Of a stretch of DNA of 64,000 nucleotides, positions 25,193-33,220 are shown in pieces (the stretch's first letter is position 1; each line of letters begins with the position of its first letter). The notes beneath the pieces were generated by a model. It searched no databases. It was not told the origin of the DNA and was given only the letters and a program-made list of their open reading frames with translations. The position numbers and the translations under genes were made by a program. The DNA lies in assembly GCA_963825505.1 (NCBI GenBank), contig CAWGTL010000004.1, positions 550,837 to 614,836 on the forward strand, in the 5' to 3' direction. The DNA comes from JBBQSN01 sp963825505 (GTDB lineage: Bacteria > Actinomycetota > Actinomycetes > Actinomycetales > CAWJMD01).

Positions 25193-26281
25193 TCAGGCAC
25201 CGGCCTTCGCGAGGGTGTTGACGGCCCCGACCACGCGCTCGAGGTCGCCCTGCGACAGCGACGGGTGCACCGGCAGCGACAGCGCCTCGGCGGCGGCGCG
25301 CTCGGTCTCGGGCAGGTCGAGGGTGAGCCGGAACGACGGCAGCCGGTGGTTCGGGATGGGGTAGTACACCCCGGTGCCGACGCCGTGCTCGTCGGCGAGC
25401 GCCTTGGCGAAGCCGTCGCGGTCGTCGGTGACCCGGATCGTGTACTGGTGGTAGACGTGCGTGGCGCCCTCGGCCACCGGCGGGACCACGACGCCCTGCA
25501 GGTTCTCGGACAGGAACGCGCCGTTGCTCTGGCGGGTCGCGGTCCAGCCGTCGAGCTTGCCCAGCTGAACCCGGCCGATCGCGGCGTGCACGTCGGTCAT
25601 CCGGGCGTTGAAGCCGACGACCTCGTTCTCGTACCGCTTCTCCATGCCCTGGTTGCGCAGCAGCCGCACCATCCGGGCGATCTCGTCGTCGCCGCAGCTC
25701 ACCATGCCGCCCTCGCCCGAGGTCATGTTCTTGGTCGGGTAGAGGCTGAACATCGCGAAGGTGCCGAAGGTGCCGACCTGCGCGCCCTGCCAGGTGGCGC
25801 CGTGCGCCTGCGCGGCGTCCTCGAAGATCTTGAGCGAGTGCTTCTCGGCGACCGCGCCGAGGCCGGTCATGTCGGCCGGGTGGCCGTACAGGTGCACCGG
25901 CATGACGCCGACCGTGCGCTCGGTGACCGCGGCCTCGACGGCGGCGGGGTCGAGGCAGAAGTGGTCCGGCTCGATGTCGACGAACACCGGCGTGGCGCCG
26001 GTGAGCGCCACCGAGTTCGCGGTGGCCGCGAAGGTGAAGGACGGGACGATGACCTCGTCGCCCGGGCCGACGCCGGCGGCCAGCAGGCCGAGGTGCTGTC
26101 CGGCGGTGCCGGAGTTGACGGCCACGCAGGTGCGCCCGCCGGCGAGGTGGGCGCCGAACTCCTGCTCGAAGGTCGCGACCTCCGGGCCCTGGGCGATCAT
26201 GCCGCTGCGCAGCACGCGGTCGACCGCGGCGCGCTCGTCGTCGCCGATGATCGGCTTCGCGGCGGGGATCATGTCGGTCAT
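25193..26281 (-). CDS. DegT/DnrJ/EryC1 PLP sugar aminotransferase (WbpE-like)
   Basis: This 362-residue protein starts at ATG 26281, sharing one base with the upstream stop (TGATG). PLP features are AVNSGTAGQHLGL, EDAAQAHGA with the PLP-contacting Asp, and Lys184 in SLYPTKNMTSGEGG, which forms the Schiff base. The family transfers an amino group from glutamate to a keto-sugar nucleotide. Flanked by the 3-dehydrogenase-like gene and the WbpD-like gene, it would form the 3-amino sugar. Confidence 0.9.
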   Translation of the reverse strand: MTDMIPAAKPIIGDDERAAVDRVLRSGMIAQGPEVATFEQEFGAHLAGGRTCVAVNSGTAGQHLGLLAAGVGPGDEVIVPSFTFAATANSVALTGATPVFVDIEPDHFCLDPAAVEAAVTERTVGVMPVHLYGHPADMTGLGAVAEKHSLKIFEDAAQAHGATWQGAQVGTFGTFAMFSLYPTKNMTSGEGGMVSCGDDEIARMVRLLRNQGMEKRYENEVVGFNARMTDVHAAIGRVQLGKLDGWTATRQSNGAFLSENLQGVVVPPVAEGATHVYHQYTIRVTDDRDGFAKALADEHGVGTGVYYPIPNHRLPSFRLTLDLPETERAAAEALSLPVHPSLSQGDLERVVGAVNTLAKAGA

Positions 26282-26877
26282 CAGCTTCCAGCCTCCGTGA
26301 GCTGTCCGTCGGTCTCTGTGTAGGTCTCGCCCGTCTGCGGGCACCGCCAGCTGCCGCCGCCCTGGTCCTCCAGCGGGATCCCGGCGCGGCCGACCCAGCG
26401 GATCCGCCGCGCCGGTACGCCGGCCACGAGCGCGAAGTCGGGGACGTCCTTGGTGACCACCGCGCCGGCGGCGACCATCGCCCAGCGCCCGATCGTCACC
26501 GGGGCGACGCACGTCGCGCGCGCCCCGATCGAGGAGCCCTCGCGGCAGGTGACGCCGACGGGCTCCCAGTCGTCCCCGCGCTTGAGCGTGCCGTCGGGCG
26601 CGATCGAGCGGGGGAAGTGGTCGTTGGTGAACACCACCGCCGGGCCGACGAACACGCCGTCCTCCAGGACGGCCGGCTCGTAGACCAGCGCGTAGTTCTG
26701 CACCTTGCAGTTGCGGCCCATCCGCACGCCGGTGCCGATGTACGCGCCCCGCCCGACGATGCACCCCTCACCCAGCACCGCGCCCTCGCGGACCTGGGCC
26801 AGGTGCCACACCGAGCTGCCGTCTCCGATGCTGGCGCCGGGGTCGACGTCGGCGCTGTCGACGATGCGTGTGGGCAC
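26281..26877 (-). CDS. Left-handed beta-helix sugar N-acetyltransferase (WbpD/WlbB-like)
   Basis: This 198-residue protein has hexapeptide repeats from residue 14 to about 155 (GDGSSVWH, GEGCIVGRG, GTGVRMGRN). It carries the WbpD-type block KVQNYALVYEPAVLEDGVF followed by GPAVVFTND, and ends with ALVAGVPARRIRWVG and a CPxTGExY motif. This pattern matches acetyltransferases that act on UDP-2-acetamido-3-amino-2,3-dideoxy-glucuronate. The GTG start at 26877 lies 7 nt downstream of a -10 element, so the message is probably leaderless. It is the first gene of the three-gene operon. Confidence 0.88.
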   Translation of the reverse strand: MPTRIVDSADVDPGASIGDGSSVWHLAQVREGAVLGEGCIVGRGAYIGTGVRMGRNCKVQNYALVYEPAVLEDGVFVGPAVVFTNDHFPRSIAPDGTLKRGDDWEPVGVTCREGSSIGARATCVAPVTIGRWAMVAAGAVVTKDVPDFALVAGVPARRIRWVGRAGIPLEDQGGGSWRCPQTGETYTETDGQLTEAGS

Positions 26878-26884
26878 GGCCTAG

Positions 26885-26890
26885 ACCCTA
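26885..26890 (-). promoter_or_regulatory. -10 element TAGGGT of a leaderless promoter
   Basis: On the minus strand, TAGGGT then 7 nt (CTAGGCC) then GTG 26877. Confidence 0.55.
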
Positions 26891-26946
26891 GCGCGGCGCG
26901 GGGCGTGCCCTGGACGCCGCCGCGACGAGGGTCTGGAGCCGCCCGT

Positions 26947-26952
26947 TAGGAT
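26947..26952 (+). promoter_or_regulatory. -10 element TAGGAT
   Basis: Divergent from 26885-26890; drives the glycosyltransferase whose GTG start (27039) has GAGAGGA upstream, so this transcript would have a leader. Confidence 0.4.
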
Positions 26953-27038
26953 CGTGGCCCGGTGCGCGGCCCACGAGGCGCCACCCGGGCCCGGCGCCGA
27001 CGGCGTGGGCCGACCCGACCCGTCGAGAGGACCGTCGC

Positions 27039-28406
27039 GTGGTGTCCGCGCCCAGGCCCGAGCACGTGCTGTACGTGGCGTGGGGGTTCCCCCCGTGCCG
27101 CGGCGGAGGCGTCTACCGCGCCCTCGCCACGGCCAACGCCTTCGCGCAGAGGGGCGCCCGCGTCAGCGTCCTGACCGCCGACCGCGAGACCTTCGAGCGC
27201 TTCACGGGCACCGACCCCTCGCTCGAGGACCGGATCCACCCCGGCGTCGACGTGCACCGCGTGCCGTTCGACTGGCCCGCGGTCGAGACCGACGTGCGGC
27301 GCTGGAGCACCTACCGGGCCCTCGCCCCGGGCGCGTGGCGGCGCACCCGCAACAAGCTCGACACCGTCGCGTTCCCCGAGGTCGGCTACGGCCCGTGGGC
27401 CCGGCGGCTCGCCCAGGCGGCGCGCGACCTGCACCGCCGCGACCCGGTGGACCTCGTCGTCGGCAGCGCCAACCCCAACGTCGACTTCGTGCCCGGGAAG
27501 GTGCTGCACGAGGAGGCCGGCGTGCCGTACGTCATGGACTACCGCGACGCGTGGCTGCTCGACGTCTTCGACGGCCACCAGCTGCACCCCGACCACAGCA
27601 GGGCGGCCCGCATCGAGCGGCGGCTGGTGTCGTCGTCCCAGGAGATCTGGTTCGTCAACGAGGGCATCCGCACCTGGCACGCCGAGCGGTACCCGGACGC
27701 CGCCGACCGGATGCACGTGGTGATGAACGGGCACGACCCCGGCCTGGCGCCGGCACCGCGCACCGCGGGTCCCCCGGACGATCAGCCCCTGGTCTTCGGC
27801 TACATCGGCACCATCTCGCCGAAGGTGCCCCTGCAGGAGTTCGTCCAGGCGTGGTCCTCGGCGCGGGAGGCCGGTGGTGACCTCCAGGACGCCCGCGCAG
27901 AGCTGCACGGGTACCTCGGGTACTACTCGATGCCGCGGCCGGAGATGGTGCGCACCATCGACGAGGGCACCGAGCACGGTCTCAGCTACCAGGGTCCGGT
28001 GGCCAAGGCACGCATCGCCGAGACCTACGACCGGTTCGACGCGCTGCTGCTGATCCTCGGCACCGGGCGCTACGTCACCAGCGGCAAGGTGTTCGAGTAC
28101 ATGTCCTCGGCCCTCCCGGTGGTGTCGGTCCACGACCCCGGGAACGCCGCCACCGACGTCCTGCGCGGGTACCCGCTGTGGTTCCCCGCCGCCAGCCTCG
28201 CCCCGGCCGACATCGCCGCCGCGATCACCGCTGGCGCGCGGGCCGCGCGGACGGCCACGCCCGAGGTGCGGGCGCAGGCGGCACGGTTCGCCGACCGCTA
28301 CGCCCGCGACAACCAGCTGCTGCCCCGTGTCGACGCGCTCCTGGGAGTCGCGCACGAGCGGGTCGAGCAGGAGAGCACGCAGGAGAGCGCGGAGGGAGCA
28401 CGATGA
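27039..28406 (+). CDS. GT4-like glycosyltransferase
   Basis: This 455-residue protein starts at GTG 27039, 7 nt after GAGAGGA; GTG 27042 is possible too. The N-terminal loop PPCRGGGVYRALATANAFAQRG and VDLVVGSANPN, then VMDYRDAW, are typical GT4 N-domain features. FGYIGTISPKV and a C-terminal SGKVFEYMSSALPVVSV form the donor-sugar half. It belongs to the surface-glycan locus; donor and acceptor are unknown. Its TGA overlaps the next gene (ATGA). Confidence 0.85.
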   Translation: MVSAPRPEHVLYVAWGFPPCRGGGVYRALATANAFAQRGARVSVLTADRETFERFTGTDPSLEDRIHPGVDVHRVPFDWPAVETDVRRWSTYRALAPGAWRRTRNKLDTVAFPEVGYGPWARRLAQAARDLHRRDPVDLVVGSANPNVDFVPGKVLHEEAGVPYVMDYRDAWLLDVFDGHQLHPDHSRAARIERRLVSSSQEIWFVNEGIRTWHAERYPDAADRMHVVMNGHDPGLAPAPRTAGPPDDQPLVFGYIGTISPKVPLQEFVQAWSSAREAGGDLQDARAELHGYLGYYSMPRPEMVRTIDEGTEHGLSYQGPVAKARIAETYDRFDALLLILGTGRYVTSGKVFEYMSSALPVVSVHDPGNAATDVLRGYPLWFPAASLAPADIAAAITAGARAARTATPEVRAQAARFADRYARDNQLLPRVDALLGVAHERVEQESTQESAEGAR

Positions 28407-29146
28407 AGGCGGTGCTGGTGGTCGGCGGACGGGGGCTGCGGGCGCAGTGGGTGCGGTCCGCCCACGACGACCTCACCGTCGGCGACGCGCCCGTCGACAT
28501 CACCCTGGTCAGCTGGCACCTGCCTGCCGAGCCCCTGCCGGTGCGCGAGCACTGGGTGATCGGCCCCCGCCTGGGGCGGCCCCGCCGGCACGAGGTGGCA
28601 CCGCCCGGCGCCCCGACCCCGGCCGAACCGCACCGCGAGGCCGAGACACCCGCACAGGCGGACATGTCGCCGGCCGACGGCGAGCAGGGTGCCGCGCCGG
28701 TCCCCACGCCGCCGGAGACACCGGACGACTCCTTCGTCGACGACGTCCCGGCCGAGCTGCGGTCCGCGACCTCGCCGGACTCGCCGTGGAACGCCCGCCG
28801 GGTCCGGCACGGCCTCACCTGGCGCGCCAAGAGGGTGCGGCTCACCGCCCGGCGCCTCTACCGCGGCACCTACGGCGACGACCCCGTCAGTCGCACGATG
28901 CGGACGGTGCACGCCACCGGCCTGGTGCAGCGGCTGCGGGCCAACAGCGTCTCGATCAAGTTCGCGATCGGCGTCGGCCCCGTCCAGGGGGTCCTGGCGG
29001 CGGTGCGCGAGGCCGACGTGCTGGTCGGCGTCGACGGCAACTCGCACCGGGCCGTGTGGGCGCTGGCGCGCAAGGTCCACGGCCCACCCGTGGTGGTCGG
29101 CCTGCCGTCCGCGCGCAAGGTGCTGCAGGCCCGCGCGCACCACTGA
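28403..29146 (+). CDS. Uncharacterised protein of the glycan locus
   Basis: This 247-residue protein starts at an ATG overlapping the previous stop. The N-terminus (VLVVGGRGLRAQWVRSA) looks like a nucleotide-binding or GT-like first strand. Residues about 62-125 are Pro/Ala/Glu-rich and probably disordered. The C-terminal third contains FAIGVGPVQGVLAAVREADVLVGVDGN, which resembles half of a GT-B fold, but no full fold can be seen. I do not recognise the family. Translational coupling with the GT4 gene suggests a partner of that enzyme. Confidence 0.7.
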   Translation: MKAVLVVGGRGLRAQWVRSAHDDLTVGDAPVDITLVSWHLPAEPLPVREHWVIGPRLGRPRRHEVAPPGAPTPAEPHREAETPAQADMSPADGEQGAAPVPTPPETPDDSFVDDVPAELRSATSPDSPWNARRVRHGLTWRAKRVRLTARRLYRGTYGDDPVSRTMRTVHATGLVQRLRANSVSIKFAIGVGPVQGVLAAVREADVLVGVDGNSHRAVWALARKVHGPPVVVGLPSARKVLQARAHH

Positions 29147-29165
29147 GCCCGGGCGCGGGTGCGGG

Positions 29166-30380
29166 TCAGCGCGGCGTGAGCCATCGGCCGAGGGCGGCCG
29201 CCGAGACACGTCCGTCGTGGACCTGCTCGACGAACCGAGGGCCCCTCGCCGCCAGAGCACGCGCCTCGTCCCGGTCCTCGAGCACGCGCGCGATCGTCGC
29301 CTCGAACGTCCCCGGCACCGCCTGCAGGACGGGGACGGCGACCCCGGCGGCGGTCAGCACGTGCTCGCGCACCTGGGTGCCGACGTGGCCGACGACCACC
29401 CGACCGGCCGCCATCGCCTCGCACGCCGCCACCCCGTACGCGCCGAGCCGGAGCTGGTCGACGACGACGTCGGCCGTGCGCACCAGCTCGGCCAGCTCGG
29501 CGGCGGGGATCCCGGTGATCCGCCGGTACTCGACCACGCCGGCGGCGTCGAGGCGGCCGAGCACCTCGTCGACGACCTCGCTGCCCTTGAGGGCGGCGTT
29601 GGTGGGCGCGTGCAGCACCACGGGCCTCGGCCGCTGCAGCACCGGCGCCTGCGACGCCCACGCGCCGGGGTCGACGACCACCGGCAGCCACGTGGCACGG
29701 GGCACGTCGAGCAGCAGGTCGGGGGTCGAGACGTACACCGGGCCGTCGTGCTCGTCGAACAGCTCGACGTTGACGCGGGCGCGCGCCTCGAGGACCCGGG
29801 TGTACTCCGGCTCGGTGCGCCCGAACGGCGACTCCGGCTCGCGCTCGAGGTGACGGCTCGGACGGCGCACGTCGGAGCCGTGGGCCACCAGCGCGACCGA
29901 CAGACCGGCGGCGGCGAGCGCCCTGGCGTCCCCGGCCGAGGTGCTGCCGAACCTCAGGCCGAGCACCGGGCGGCCGGCCTCGAGCAGGACGTGGGTGAAC
30001 CCGGCGAGCACGTGCCGGTGGTGCGCGTGCCCGAAACGGGGATGCCGGAAGGTGTCGCCGTCCACGGCGTACGCGCTCGGGTAGCCGAACGGCCCGGACA
30101 CCACCTGGAACGCCTGGGCACCCACGCCGTCCAGGTGCTGCTCCGCGCACCGGGCCCAGGCAGCACCCTGACCGGCGAAGTTCGCCGGTCCCACGAGCAG
30201 CCGCACCGGAGCGTCCGGTGGCGCCGGGAGGACCGGCAACGTGATCGGCCGCCGCAGCTGGGCGGTGGTGCGCACCGCCCAGGCGCGAGCGGAGCGCATC
30301 CCCTCCGCGACCGGGACGGGGACACGGGTGAGGGCACTGCGCCGGAAGGCCTGCCAGCGACGCGGCGACGAGGCGTTCAC
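29166..30380 (-). CDS. Glycosyltransferase-like protein, shorter paralogue of 16542-18275
   Basis: This 404-residue protein starts at GTG 30380, overlapping the upstream GT stop (GTGA). It shares GPANFAGQ, AHGSDVRRPSRH, STPDLLLDVP, WLPVVVDPGAW, VVLHAPTNAALKG and ACEAMAAGRVVVGH with the C-terminal part of the 577-residue protein at 16542. It lacks that protein's N-terminal GT4-like part. The donor-binding half is complete. It is probably a GT-B transferase of the same polysaccharide pathway. Confidence 0.82.
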   Translation of the reverse strand: MNASSPRRWQAFRRSALTRVPVPVAEGMRSARAWAVRTTAQLRRPITLPVLPAPPDAPVRLLVGPANFAGQGAAWARCAEQHLDGVGAQAFQVVSGPFGYPSAYAVDGDTFRHPRFGHAHHRHVLAGFTHVLLEAGRPVLGLRFGSTSAGDARALAAAGLSVALVAHGSDVRRPSRHLEREPESPFGRTEPEYTRVLEARARVNVELFDEHDGPVYVSTPDLLLDVPRATWLPVVVDPGAWASQAPVLQRPRPVVLHAPTNAALKGSEVVDEVLGRLDAAGVVEYRRITGIPAAELAELVRTADVVVDQLRLGAYGVAACEAMAAGRVVVGHVGTQVREHVLTAAGVAVPVLQAVPGTFEATIARVLEDRDEARALAARGPRFVEQVHDGRVSAAALGRWLTPR

Positions 30381-31474
30381 CGCGCCCCCGCCGCCAGCGC
30401 CACGACGGCTCGACCCCAGGCGTCGTAGACGTCGTCGTCCAGGTGCTCGTGCGCCCAGGCCCGGCCCAGGTCGCCGAGCGACGTCACCGCGACCGGGTCG
30501 TCGCCCCACGCGCGCAGCACGGCGGCGGCGTGCTCGGCGTCGGCCACGACGGCTCCCGCACCGCTGTCACGCACCAGCGCGGCCTGGCGGGGCAGGTCGG
30601 TGGTGAGCACCGCCATCGCGCACCACAGGTACTCGTGCACCTTGCTCGGCAGGGCGTCGCGGAAGGCGGGCGTGTCCTCGAGCAGCAGCATCCCCACCCA
30701 CGCGCCGGCAGCGACCTCCCAGGCGGCACGCGGCGCGAGCCGGCCGTGCAGCCGGACCCGCTCGGCGAGGTCGTCCTGCGCCAGCAGCCGCTCGAGCCGG
30801 TCGCGGTCGGCGGCGCTGACCGGCCCGACGAGGTCGAGGGTCCACCCCGGCGCCTGCCGGACCGCCTCCACCATGGCGAACAGACCCCGGCTCGCCCGCA
30901 GGTCGCCCACGTAGACCGCCCTCGGGCGCGCGTCCCGCGTGGGCTGCCCCACGGGGAGCAGCCGGGTGTCGGGGAGGTTGCGCAGCACCCAGCGGCGCCG
31001 CGGTGCGAGCGGCGGCAGGTGGTCGTCGGCGACCGTGGTGAGGTCGGCCCCGGCGCAGGCCCGGACCGCGAGGGCGGCGACCGCCTCCGCCGCGCGCCGT
31101 GCAGCGGGGCCGAGCCTCGGGCGGTCGCGCAGGAGGCGCAGGTAGTCCTCGTGGACGTCGGCGACCAGGACCCGGCCCCGACCGGCGCGCCGCCACAACC
31201 GCGCGCTGATCGCGAGCTCGGGGTCGAGGGTGACCACCACGCGGCCGCTCGCACGCCACGGCAGCGTCAGTGCACGCAGGGCGCGGGCCGGCAGGGAGCC
31301 ACGCGACCAGGTGCGGACGCGGGCGCCGTCAGGGGCGTCCTCGGGTGCGCCCAGGCCGAGCACCTCGACCTGCGCGCCGGCGCGCTGGAGCGCGCCGACC
31401 TCGCGGTGCAGGCGGGCGTCGGCGACGTCGTGCCCCGAGGTGAGGACCGACACCAGGACCGGCTCGCCCGTCAC
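30377..31474 (-). CDS. GT4-like glycosyltransferase
   Basis: This 365-residue GT-B protein (GTG 31474) has LVSVLTSGHDVADARLHREVGALQRAGAQV at the N-terminus, VADVHEDYLRLL in the N-domain and AVYVGDLRASRGLFAMVEAV opening the C-domain. SKVHEYLWCAMAVLTTDL forms the donor-site helix. Length is near the GT4 average. It overlaps the next gene by 4 bp and follows the ABC transporter genes closely, in the same export/assembly locus. Confidence 0.85.
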   Translation of the reverse strand: MTGEPVLVSVLTSGHDVADARLHREVGALQRAGAQVEVLGLGAPEDAPDGARVRTWSRGSLPARALRALTLPWRASGRVVVTLDPELAISARLWRRAGRGRVLVADVHEDYLRLLRDRPRLGPAARRAAEAVAALAVRACAGADLTTVADDHLPPLAPRRRWVLRNLPDTRLLPVGQPTRDARPRAVYVGDLRASRGLFAMVEAVRQAPGWTLDLVGPVSAADRDRLERLLAQDDLAERVRLHGRLAPRAAWEVAAGAWVGMLLLEDTPAFRDALPSKVHEYLWCAMAVLTTDLPRQAALVRDSGAGAVVADAEHAAAVLRAWGDDPVAVTSLGDLGRAWAHEHLDDDVYDAWGRAVVALAAGAR

Positions 31475-31478
31475 CGGG

Positions 31479-32297
31479 TCAGAGGTCCTCGAGGGTGAAG
31501 GCGTCCTCGCCGACCTTGAGGAACTTCGTGTAGGCCGCGATCACCTCGTCCGGCGGCCCCTGCAGCATGAGCTGGCCCTTGTGCATCCAGATCACGGTGT
31601 CGCACAGCTCCTTGATGCTGCCCAGCGAGTGGCTCACCAGGAACATCGCCCGGGCCGACGACATCAGCTCGTGCATCTTGGCGGCGGCCTTGGCCTTGAA
31701 GCTGGCGTCGCCGGCCGACAGCGCCTCGTCGATGAGCAGGATGTCGGGCTCCATGTGCACCGACACGGCGAAGGCGAGCCGGCTGCGCATCCCCGAGGAG
31801 TAGGTGCGCAGCGGCAGGTCCATGAAGTCGCCGATCTCGGCGAAGGCGGCGATGTCGGCGGCGCGTTCCTCGACCTGCTTGCGGGACAGCCCGCCGGCCA
31901 GCCCCCCGAGCACCACGTTCTCGCGACCGGAGAGGTTGTTGTTGAACCCGACGCCGAGCGCCAGCAGCGCGCTGATCCGGCCGTGGACCTCGATCCGGCC
32001 GCTGGTCGGGGGCAGCACACCGGACAGCGCCCGCATCAGGGTGGACTTGCCGGCCCCGTTGGCCCCGATGATGCCCAGCGCGGTGTGCTCGGGGACGTCG
32101 AACGTGACGTTCCTGACGGCGTGCACCTCGCGCACCGCCCGCTCGCCGCGGCCGAACCGGACGATGGCGCTCTTGAACGTCGGTGTCCGCTCGAAGGTGG
32201 TGCGGTAGGTGATGCTGACGTCCCTCACCCGGACGGCGGGCGGCGCGGCGCCGGCCGCGACCGGCGGCGTCTGCTCAGAGGCGGACAGCGAAATCAC
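31479..32297 (-). CDS. ABC transporter ATP-binding protein of a polysaccharide exporter (Wzt/TagH-like)
   Basis: This 272-residue protein has Walker A GANGAGKST, a Q-loop region (LGVGFNNNLSGRENV, typical of the Wzt/TagH group), the signature YSSGMRSRLAFA, Walker B DILLIDEALSAGD and a switch His in LVSHSLGSI. It ends soon after the nucleotide-binding domain, so it lacks the C-terminal carbohydrate-binding domain of some Wzt proteins. The start (GTG 32297) overlaps the permease gene by 23 bp. With the permease it exports a lipid-linked glycan. Confidence 0.92.
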   Translation of the reverse strand: MISLSASEQTPPVAAGAAPPAVRVRDVSITYRTTFERTPTFKSAIVRFGRGERAVREVHAVRNVTFDVPEHTALGIIGANGAGKSTLMRALSGVLPPTSGRIEVHGRISALLALGVGFNNNLSGRENVVLGGLAGGLSRKQVEERAADIAAFAEIGDFMDLPLRTYSSGMRSRLAFAVSVHMEPDILLIDEALSAGDASFKAKAAAKMHELMSSARAMFLVSHSLGSIKELCDTVIWMHKGQLMLQGPPDEVIAAYTKFLKVGEDAFTLEDL

Positions 32298-33132
32298 GCT
32301 CCCTCGACATGAAGAACAGGGCGCCGGCCACGGCCGCGGCCACGCTCCATCCGACGGCGGCGAGCCACAGGCCCGGCGAGGGCAGCTGGCTGCGCACCAG
32401 CAGGTCGCTCCAGCCGCCGAGCAGGCTGTACAGCGGGTTGAGGACCATGAACGGCCGCAGCCGCTCCGGGACGTCCTCGGCGAACCACAGCACCGGGGAC
32501 AGGTACAGCCAGATCCGGATCAGGTACGGCAGGAAGCTGGCGGTGTCGCGGAAGTACACCTGGACGGCCGCCACGACGGCGGCCATCCCCGCCGCGAAGA
32601 CCACCATCAACGCCAGGAACACCAGCGCCAGCAACATGGTGAACGACCACGGCGCACCGGCGACCAGGTGGATGATCAGGTACACCACGAGCGTCGGCAG
32701 GAACCGGAAGAACGCCGTGCGCACGGCCGACAACGGCATGAGCAGCCGGGGGAACGACATGTTCATCACCAGGCTGCCACCGCCGGTGACCGAGCCCGCG
32801 CCGGCGCTGATGCAGCCGGTGACGAAGTAGTAGGCGAACAGGCCGGCGACCAGGTGGACCATGTAGTCCAGGCCGCCGCGATCGGCCAGGATGCTGACGA
32901 GCAGGTAGTAGACGGCGGCCAGCAGGAGCGGGTTCAGGACGAGCCAGATCTGGCCGAAGAACGTGCGGGTGTTGGCCGCGCGCATCCCCGAGCGCGACAG
33001 CTCGGCGGCGAACTCGCGCCGGCGCCACAGCTCGGTGAAGTAGGGGCGCAGCGGCGGCAGCCCGACCCGGTGGGGCTCGTACACCTGGTACTCGGTGACG
33101 TACCCCGAGTCCACGCCGGGAGTCTTGGCCAT
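32275..33132 (-). CDS. ABC-2 type polysaccharide export permease (Wzm/TagG-like)
   Basis: This 285-residue protein starts at ATG 33132, about 9 nt after GAAGGACGA. A cytoplasmic N-terminus (to about 62) is followed by six hydrophobic segments, with RTFFGQIWLVLNPLLLAAVYYLLV as the first helix, a common Wzm/TagG pattern. VYFRDTASFLPYLIRIWLYLSPVLW is the conserved region before the last helices. It forms the channel for the glycan whose ATPase is encoded downstream. Confidence 0.92.
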   Translation of the reverse strand: MAKTPGVDSGYVTEYQVYEPHRVGLPPLRPYFTELWRRREFAAELSRSGMRAANTRTFFGQIWLVLNPLLLAAVYYLLVSILADRGGLDYMVHLVAGLFAYYFVTGCISAGAGSVTGGGSLVMNMSFPRLLMPLSAVRTAFFRFLPTLVVYLIIHLVAGAPWSFTMLLALVFLALMVVFAAGMAAVVAAVQVYFRDTASFLPYLIRIWLYLSPVLWFAEDVPERLRPFMVLNPLYSLLGGWSDLLVRSQLPSPGLWLAAVGWSVAAAVAGALFFMSRERDFAVRL

Positions 33133-33220
33133 CGCGGTTGGTCGTCCTTCGGGTCGGTCGTCGGAGCGGTCGTCGAGCCGGTCCGTGGCGTGCAGGGCTG
33201 GGCAAGGGTATCCCCCGCGG

